DNA of 7,004 nucleotides from Bacilli bacterium. GTDB lineage: Bacteria > Bacillota_I > Bacilli_A > RFN20 > CAG-288. Shown here one piece after another: positions 1-4,384 of the stretch. Numbering within the stretch: the stretch's first letter is position 1; each line of letters opens with the position of its first letter. A program made the translations under genes and the position numbers. The notes under the pieces are model-generated. The model searched no databases, had not been told where the DNA came from, and worked only from the letters and a program-made list of their open reading frames with translations. The DNA is taken from NCBI GenBank assembly GCA_900763245.1, contig CAAFJQ010000110.1:1-7004 (forward strand), written 5' to 3'.

Positions 1-114
1 ATGGACAGACTGGATGACTGCATCAAGACAAGCGAAGATGAGAAAGGAAATGACTGGAAGCTCTGTTCTCTGAGTGAGAAGGATCGTGAACTGCTCGATA
101 AACTCGGCCTATAG
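1..114 (+). CDS. 3' end of an unidentified reading frame
   Basis: The frame is open from the first base and ends in TAG at 112-114, giving 37 residues that end in LSEKDRELLDKLGL. The first codon is ATG, but no upstream sequence is available to show a ribosome binding site, so this may be an internal methionine of a longer gene that starts to the left. The peptide is hydrophilic, rich in Asp, Glu and Lys, probably helical, and has two Cys residues (7 and 22). It has no membrane segment and no motif I recognise. A C-terminal piece of a transposase or other enzyme is possible but cannot be shown. No hairpin with a T-tract follows it. That it is coding is moderately likely; its function is unknown. 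Confidence 0.4.
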   Translation: MDRLDDCIKTSEDEKGNDWKLCSLSEKDRELLDKLGL

Positions 115-306
115 AGTAAACCGAATTGTGAAACCTTTAAATAACACTACGGAAAGCAGTCATTCAATTCCATTTGCTTTAATTCGATCAAGATAGTCAT
201 GGATGATTTAGGCTTCAAAATAGACATTGAAATAAGGTGTTTCCAAAAAGTTCAAAGCTATTTGCAATTGCTCTATTTAAATTTCAAAAGTAAACAACTG
301 CATAGT

Positions 307-333
307 TTTTGACAAAATATAGTTTTGTCAAAA
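307..333. promoter_or_regulatory. 11-bp perfect inverted repeat, candidate operator
   Basis: TTTTGACAAAA at 307-317 is the exact reverse complement of TTTTGTCAAAA at 323-333, with the 5-base centre TATAG. No T-tract suited to a terminator follows, and no gene ends nearby, so a protein-binding site is the better reading. The left arm contains TTGACA (309-314), which could be a -35 box; a poor -10 (AATAAA at 332-337, or TAAAAT at 334-339) lies downstream. The same half-sites, TTTGACA and TGTCAAA, recur in front of the lipoprotein gene at 6634-6659, with a centre one base shorter. The regulator is unknown. Confidence 0.5.
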
Positions 334-485
334 TAAAATTTATAGTTTTTCAGCCTGCTCCAGCTAATTATTTTGTCTTAAGATGAACACATTTTGCACA
401 CTTCCTTAAAACTCAACACCAAATGAGCAACTAAGAAACATAATTTTCAAATTTCATCGCGTTTTTTGCAACAAATGTATCAATT

Positions 486-513
486 TTTACAAAAACTATT
501 GATTTTTCATGAT
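486..513 (+). promoter_or_regulatory. weak candidate promoter for the alcohol dehydrogenase
   Basis: TTTACA (486-491, five of six matches to the -35 consensus) is followed after 16 bases by CATGAT (508-513, four of six matches to the -10). Transcription would start near 520 and give a leader of about 80 bases containing the hairpin at 551-582. In such AT-rich DNA matches of this quality arise by chance, so this is only the best nearby candidate. The alternative is a promoter near the inverted repeat at 307-333, with a leader of about 250 bases. Confidence 0.22.
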
Positions 514-550
514 AAACCTATCGCACACAATTTGCTGAAAGCCCTTGCAA

Positions 551-582
551 ACCATGATTGAAATGCGCAAAATATTCATGGT
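551..582 (+). repeat. 7-bp inverted repeat just before the dehydrogenase ribosome binding site
   Basis: ACCATGA (551-557) pairs perfectly with TCATGGT (576-582) around an 18-base loop. The right arm ends 3 bases before the AGGAGG Shine-Dalgarno at 586-591. It could be an operator or a leader hairpin affecting translation. With a 7-bp arm and a large loop, chance is also plausible. Confidence 0.35.
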
Positions 583-601
583 AATAGGAGGTATATATTA
601 G

Positions 602-1783
602 ATGAAATACAGATTTACATTACCAAGAGACATTTATTTCGGTGAAGAAAGCCTTGCTGAACTCAAGAACCTTAGAGGTAAGAGAGCTATGGTCGTCACT
701 GGCGGTCATGCTATGCAGAAGTTCGGTTGGCTTGAAAAGACTGTTGCTTATCTTAAAGAAGCCGGCTTCGAAGTCAGAACTTTCGAAGGTGTCGAGAATG
801 ATCCGACTGTCCAGACCGTTCTCAAAGGTGGCGCTGCAATGAGAGAATTCCAGCCTGACTGGATCGTTGCTATCGGCGGTGGTTCCCCGATCGATGCTGC
901 TAAGGCCATGTGGGTCTTCTATGAATATCCTGATTACAAGTTCGAAGATCTTGCTGAAGAGAAGATTCCTGTTCTCAGAAACAAGGCAAGATTCGCTGCT
1001 ATCGGTTCTACTTCCGGTACTGGTACTGAAGTTACTGCCTTCTCTGTCATCACAGATCCTGAAAAGGGCATCAAGTATCCTCTTGCAAACTTCGAATTGA
1101 CTCCTGATATCGCTATCGTCGATCCTGCTCTTCCGCAGTCTATGCCTCAGAAGCAGGTTGCTTTCACTGGTATGGATGCTTTAACACATGCTATCGAAGC
1201 TTATGTTTCCCTCTTTGCCAATGATGTCTGCGATCCTTTGGCTTTAAAGGCCGCTAAGATGGTCAATGACAACATCGTCGCTTCTTACAATGGTGACGTC
1301 ACTGCCAGAGGCAATATGCACTATGCACAGTGCATCGCCGGTATGGCATTCTCCAATGCTTTACTCGGTATCACCCACTCTTTAGCTCACAAGACTGGTG
1401 CTGCTTTCTCCACTGGCCATGTCCCGCATGGCTGCGCAAATGCTATGTACTTGCCTCACGTCATTGAATGCAATGCCCATGATGCAAGAGCTCATGCAAG
1501 ATATGCTGAAATCGCTGACTACCTCGGCTTAGGCGGAAAAGATGAGAACGAAAAGGTTCAGAACCTCATCAACAGAGTTCGTGAACTCGACAGAGCTCTC
1601 AACATTCCTCACGGCTTGAAGGAATTTGGTGTCATTGAAGAAGAATTCAATGCCAAGAAGGCCGAAATCGCCCACAATGCAGTCCTCGATGCCTGCACTC
1701 CTGAGAATCCTAGAAAGATGGATGACGCGCTCATGGAGAAGGTCCTTGTCGCCTGCTACTACGACACCGTTGTCACCGACTAA
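602..1783 (+). CDS. iron-containing (group III) alcohol dehydrogenase
   Basis: The product is a 393-residue cytoplasmic enzyme expected to reduce an aldehyde to an alcohol with NADH or NADPH, as in the butanol dehydrogenase, 1,2-propanediol oxidoreductase and AdhE C-terminal family. The N-terminal nucleotide-binding half has GGGSPID at 92-98 and STSGTGTEVTAF at 136-147. The C-terminal half carries the metal site. By comparison with FucO, the ligands are Asp192 and His196 (in MDALTHAIEAY), His259 (GITHSLAH) and His276 (VPHGCANA), with His263 as the nearby active-site histidine. The His259-His276 spacing of 17 is three longer than the 14 of FucO, because of the segment STGHV. The length is full for the family. 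The ATG start is set by AGGAGG at 586-591, 10 bases upstream. A terminator follows at 1801, so the gene is probably monocistronic. The downstream nfn genes suggest a role in fermentative redox balance. The exact substrate and cofactor cannot be read from the sequence. Confidence 0.95.
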   Translation: MKYRFTLPRDIYFGEESLAELKNLRGKRAMVVTGGHAMQKFGWLEKTVAYLKEAGFEVRTFEGVENDPTVQTVLKGGAAMREFQPDWIVAIGGGSPIDAAKAMWVFYEYPDYKFEDLAEEKIPVLRNKARFAAIGSTSGTGTEVTAFSVITDPEKGIKYPLANFELTPDIAIVDPALPQSMPQKQVAFTGMDALTHAIEAYVSLFANDVCDPLALKAAKMVNDNIVASYNGDVTARGNMHYAQCIAGMAFSNALLGITHSLAHKTGAAFSTGHVPHGCANAMYLPHVIECNAHDARAHARYAEIADYLGLGGKDENEKVQNLINRVRELDRALNIPHGLKEFGVIEEEFNAKKAEIAHNAVLDACTPENPRKMDDALMEKVLVACYYDTVVTD

Positions 1784-1800
1784 TCGTTAAACAACATTCA

Positions 1801-1832
1801 GCAGGTCCGGCATTTGCTGGGCCTGCCTTTTT
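1801..1832 (+). terminator. intrinsic terminator after the alcohol dehydrogenase
   Basis: A 10-bp stem (1801-1810 with 1817-1826, including two G-T pairs) and a 6-base loop are followed by CTTTTT at 1827-1832. It lies 18 bases after the dehydrogenase stop codon. An outer 8-bp repeat, ACAACATT (1791-1798) and AATGTTGT (1834-1841), brackets the hairpin and could extend or compete with it. The terminator indicates that the dehydrogenase and the nfn pair are separate units, apart from read-through. Confidence 0.85.
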
Positions 1833-1861
1833 CAATGTTGTATCCATTTATTAAAAATAGG

Positions 1862-1890
1862 TAGAAAAACCAAAGCTTACTCATTAGAAT
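1862..1890 (+). promoter_or_regulatory. candidate promoter for the nfnAB operon
   Basis: TAGAAA (1862-1867, four of six matches) and TAGAAT (1885-1890, five of six) are separated by exactly 17 bases. Transcription would start near 1897, giving a short leader that carries the GGAGG at 1905-1909. A promoter is needed somewhere between the terminator ending at 1832 and the start at 1916, and this is the best match there. The -35 is weak. Confidence 0.35.
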
Positions 1891-1915
1891 ATTATTGTTT
1901 ACATGGAGGTAAAGT

Positions 1916-2767
1916 ATGTATAAGATCCTAAAAAAGGATGTCCTTAACCCTACAATCATTCGTTTGGTTATCGAAGCTCCTTATGTTGCCAAAAAAGCCC
2001 AGCCTGGTCAATTCATCATTTTGAGAACTTATGAAGACAGCGAACGTATTCCGTTCACTATCGCAGGCGAAGATCCGGAAAAAGGTACTGTCACCATCAT
2101 TTTCCAGATTGTCGGTGCAGGTACAGTCGAATTAAGCCGTCTTGAAGAAGGCGATTCCTTAGCCGATTTCGTCGGTCCTTTAGGAAGACCTAGCGAGTTG
2201 GATGGATTGAAGAGAGTCGCTATCGTCGGCGGCGGTGCAGGCTGTGCTATCGCTTATCCTTTAGCCTACGCTCTTGAAAAACGCGGCGCTGAAGTCACTT
2301 CTGTCGCAGGTTTCAGAAACAAGGATCTTGTCATCCTCGAAAAAGAATTCGAAGATGCCTCCAAGATTTTCGTTAAGATGTCTGATGATGGAAGCTGGGG
2401 CAGAAAAGGCTTTGTCACCCAGGGTCTTGAAGATGAAATCATTCGTCGTCAGGCTACTGGTGAGCAGTTTGATGAAGTCATCGCCATCGGACCTATTGTC
2501 ATGATGAAGAACATTTGTATCCTTACCAAGAAATATGGAATCAAGACCGTTGTTTCCATGAACCCGATTATGATTGATGGTACTGGTATGTGCGGTTGCT
2601 GCAGAGTCATGGTCGGCGGACAGATGAAGTTCGCATGTGTCGATGGTCCTGACTTCGATGGTTGGGAAGTCGATTTCGATTCTGCAAGCGAAAGAAATAC
2701 AATGTATCGCAGCTGGGAACACAAGAAATATGAAGAAGAGTGCAACCTTCTCAAGGAGGGAAAGTAA
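1916..2767 (+). CDS. nfnA: NfnA-type small subunit, ferredoxin-NAD(P)+ oxidoreductase (FAD, NAD and [2Fe-2S] domains)
   Basis: The 283-residue protein matches the small subunit of NADH-dependent reduced ferredoxin:NADP+ oxidoreductase. Related proteins are annotated as sulfide dehydrogenase subunit or dihydroorotate dehydrogenase electron transfer subunit. The N-terminal FAD-binding barrel has PGQFIILR (30-37) and RIPFTIA (44-50). The NAD-binding domain begins at VAIVGGGAGCAIAYP (101-115). The C-terminal cluster region has Asp221 in DGTGMCGCCRV, with Cys226, Cys228 and Cys229, and Cys241 in FACVDGP. In Nfn the [2Fe-2S] cluster is held by three Cys and one Asp, which by position would be Asp221, Cys226, Cys229 and Cys241. 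Cys228 is then an extra cysteine. GGAGG at 1905-1909, 6 bases before the ATG, fixes the start. The stop lies 2 bases before the nfnB start, so the two are certainly co-transcribed. Without nfnB it could be mistaken for PyrK; no pyrD is present here. Confidence 0.9.
   Translation: MYKILKKDVLNPTIIRLVIEAPYVAKKAQPGQFIILRTYEDSERIPFTIAGEDPEKGTVTIIFQIVGAGTVELSRLEEGDSLADFVGPLGRPSELDGLKRVAIVGGGAGCAIAYPLAYALEKRGAEVTSVAGFRNKDLVILEKEFEDASKIFVKMSDDGSWGRKGFVTQGLEDEIIRRQATGEQFDEVIAIGPIVMMKNICILTKKYGIKTVVSMNPIMIDGTGMCGCCRVMVGGQMKFACVDGPDFDGWEVDFDSASERNTMYRSWEHKKYEEECNLLKEGK
2753..2759 (+). promoter_or_regulatory. ribosome binding site that decides the nfnB start
   Basis: AAGGAGG at 2753-2759, inside the last codons of nfnA, lies 10 bases before ATG 2770. 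An in-frame GTG at 2740 would add 10 residues and overlap nfnA, but it lies upstream of this site and has no Shine-Dalgarno of its own. The ATG at 2770 is therefore the better start. Confidence 0.8.
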
Positions 2768-2769
2768 TC

Positions 2770-4269
2770 ATGCCGTTTAACATGAATCCTAAGAAGAATG
2801 CCATGCCGACTCAGGCTCCTGAAGTCCGCAGACATAATTTTGATGAAGTAGCTATTGGTTATACAGAAGAATTGGCTATCGATGAAGCAAAGCGTTGTAT
2901 GCAGTGCAAGAATCCAGGATGCGTCCCTGGCTGCCCTGTCCACATCAACATTCCTGCTTTCATCGCCAAAGTCGCCGAAGGTGATTTTGAAGCCGCTTAT
3001 CAGATTATCTCTCAGTCCTCTTCTCTTCCTGCAGTCTGCGGCCGTGTCTGCCCTCAGGAAACACAGTGCGAACAGAACTGCTTAAGAGCTAAGATGCCTG
3101 TCCGTGAAAAGAACGCTGAAGGCAAAATGGTTGTCACCGGTATGGGTGAAGCTGTCGGTATCGGACGTTTGGAACGTTTCGTTGCTGATTGGCATAGAAA
3201 CCATGTTGTTCCTACAACATGTCAGATCAAGAGCAATGGTCACAAGATTGCTGTCATCGGTTCTGGTCCTTCCGGCCTTGCCTGCGCATATGACCTTGCC
3301 AAGGCTGGCTATGATGTCACCATGTTTGAGGCTCTCCACGTCGCTGGCGGTGTCTTGATGTATGGTATTCCTGAATTCCGTCTTCCTAAGGCCATCGTTC
3401 AGAACGAAATCGAAGGGTTGAAGAGAATGGGCGTCAAGATCCTTACCGATATGGTCATCGGAAGAGTCATGTCCATCGATGAACTCATGGATCAGTATAA
3501 ATTCGAAGCTTGCTTCATCGGTACTGGCGCAGGTCTTCCTAGATTCTTAGGAATTCCTGGCGAAAATGCAAAGGGTGTCTATTCCGCAAACGAATTCCTC
3601 ACCAGATGCAACTTGATGAAGGCATACTTAGACACATCCAAGACTCCGATTCAGCACGCTCATAACGTTGTCGTCGTCGGTGGCGGAAATGTCGCTATGG
3701 ATGCTTTGAGAACTCCTCTTAGACTCGGTGCAGAACATGTCACCTGCGTCTATAGAAGAAGTAAAGAAGAGCTCCCTGCCCGTAAGGAAGAAGTCGAACA
3801 TGCTGAAGAAGAAGGTGTCATCTTCGACTTGTTGAGAAATCCTGTCGAGATTTTGGAAGACAGAACCGGTTCTCCGTCTCCTAGAGCTGCCGATTTCAAC
3901 CCCAACTATGGAAATGTCATCGGTATCAAAGTTCAGAAACAGAAATTAGGTGAGCCTGATGCCTCCGGCAGAAGAAGACCTGTTCCTGTCACTGTCGAAG
4001 AGGATCTGGAAGCCATCTATACCATTCCTTGCGATTGTGTCATCATCGCTATCGGTACAACTCCGAACCCGCTTATCAAGCACACAACTCCTGGTATCGA
4101 AACCAACAAGCATGGCTGCTTGATTGTCAATGAAGAAACCAACGAAACAACAAAGGATGGTGTATTCGCTGGTGGTGATGCCGTCACAGGCGCTGCCACT
4201 GTCATTCTTGCTATGGGTGCTGGTCGTAAAGCTGCAAAGGCTATCGACGAATACATCCAGAAGAAGTAA
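2770..4269 (+). CDS. nfnB: NfnB-type large subunit, ferredoxin-NADP+ oxidoreductase (GltD-like, two [4Fe-4S], FAD, NADP)
   Basis: The 499-residue protein belongs to the family of the glutamate synthase small subunit and is the usual partner of NfnA. With it, it would carry out electron bifurcation: reduced ferredoxin plus NADH reduce two NADP+, or the reverse. The N-terminal cluster domain has Cys43, 46, 51 and 55 (RCMQCKNPGCVPGCP) and Cys90, 94, 100 and 104. By analogy with dihydropyrimidine dehydrogenase, Cys55, 94, 100 and 104 hold one cluster, and Cys43, 46 and 51 plus Glu135 (in IGRLERF) hold the other. FAD binding is shown by AVIGSGPSGLACAYDL (161-176) and by FAGGDAVTGAATV (466-478). 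The NADP fold starts at VVVGGGNVAMDALRT (301-315). It appears longer than typical members, with extra segments near 108-124 and 364-380. No large glutamate synthase subunit gene is nearby, so an Nfn role is preferred over GltD. Two terminators follow. Confidence 0.9.
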   Translation: MPFNMNPKKNAMPTQAPEVRRHNFDEVAIGYTEELAIDEAKRCMQCKNPGCVPGCPVHINIPAFIAKVAEGDFEAAYQIISQSSSLPAVCGRVCPQETQCEQNCLRAKMPVREKNAEGKMVVTGMGEAVGIGRLERFVADWHRNHVVPTTCQIKSNGHKIAVIGSGPSGLACAYDLAKAGYDVTMFEALHVAGGVLMYGIPEFRLPKAIVQNEIEGLKRMGVKILTDMVIGRVMSIDELMDQYKFEACFIGTGAGLPRFLGIPGENAKGVYSANEFLTRCNLMKAYLDTSKTPIQHAHNVVVVGGGNVAMDALRTPLRLGAEHVTCVYRRSKEELPARKEEVEHAEEEGVIFDLLRNPVEILEDRTGSPSPRAADFNPNYGNVIGIKVQKQKLGEPDASGRRRPVPVTVEEDLEAIYTIPCDCVIIAIGTTPNPLIKHTTPGIETNKHGCLIVNEETNETTKDGVFAGGDAVTGAATVILAMGAGRKAAKAIDEYIQKK

Positions 4270-4281
4270 ACAGTCCAACAC

Positions 4282-4310
4282 GAAAAGCCGCATCAATCAT
4301 GCGGCTTTTC
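4282..4310. terminator. bidirectional intrinsic terminator, first of a tandem pair
   Basis: A perfect 12-bp stem pairs 4282-4293 (GAAAAGCCGCAT) with 4299-4310 around the 5-base loop CAATC. The A-tract before and T-tract within and after it allow termination in both directions. It starts 12 bases after the nfnB stop codon, so it is the main terminator of the nfnAB operon and a backup for the convergent lipoprotein gene. Confidence 0.9.
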
Positions 4311-4330
4311 TTATACTTGTTTTTCCAAAC

Positions 4331-4358
4331 GAAAAGACTCGCCGAAACGAGTCTTTTC
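4331..4358. terminator. bidirectional intrinsic terminator, second of a tandem pair
   Basis: A perfect 11-bp stem pairs 4331-4341 (GAAAAGACTCG) with 4348-4358 around the 6-base loop CCGAAA. It lies 26 bases beyond the end of the minus-strand lipoprotein gene, so it is probably that gene's main terminator, and it also backs up the terminator at 4282. Its arms share ACGAAAAG and CTTTTC with the first hairpin. Confidence 0.88.
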
Positions 4359-4384
4359 TAGTTTTGACAACTATATGAACTTAT

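Larger units (their letters stand above)
115..601. other. AT-rich intergenic region upstream of the alcohol dehydrogenase
   Basis: This gap of 487 bases has no convincing gene. It is strongly AT-rich compared with the flanking coding DNA. It holds an 11-bp perfect inverted repeat at 307-333, three copies of ATAGTTTT starting at 302, 319 and 342, a weak promoter candidate at 486-513 and a 7-bp inverted repeat at 551-582. The dehydrogenase ribosome binding site is AGGAGG at 586-591. I found no riboswitch-like or tRNA-like structure by eye. The length is large for a single-gene promoter region, so a long leader or decayed DNA are both possible. Confidence 0.6.

Noticed and set aside
103..126. 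Possible short hairpin after the first reading frame (TCGG with CCGA).
   Set aside because: The stem is only 4 continuous pairs and no T-tract follows, so it is not a supportable terminator.
121..150. TTGTGAAA-like sequence at 126-133, considered as a site for the redox regulator Rex.
   Set aside because: The second half of the Rex palindrome (TTTCACAA or similar) is missing, and it lies over 450 bases from the dehydrogenase start.
199..312. Open frame of 37 codons in the left intergenic region, starting MDDLGFKID.
   Set aside because: No Shine-Dalgarno precedes the ATG, the composition matches the AT-rich background, and the end lies inside the inverted repeat.
2740..2769. Upstream in-frame GTG start for nfnB, adding 10 residues.
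   Set aside because: The strong AAGGAGG at 2753-2759 lies after this GTG and is correctly spaced for ATG 2770; the added residues would overlap nfnA and are not family-like.
2261..2943. Minus-strand frames of 153 and 164 residues within nfnA and nfnB, and similar long antisense frames under the lipoprotein gene.
   Set aside because: They lie opposite strongly supported genes, lack ribosome binding sites and have no recognisable domain; they result from codon bias on the coding strand.
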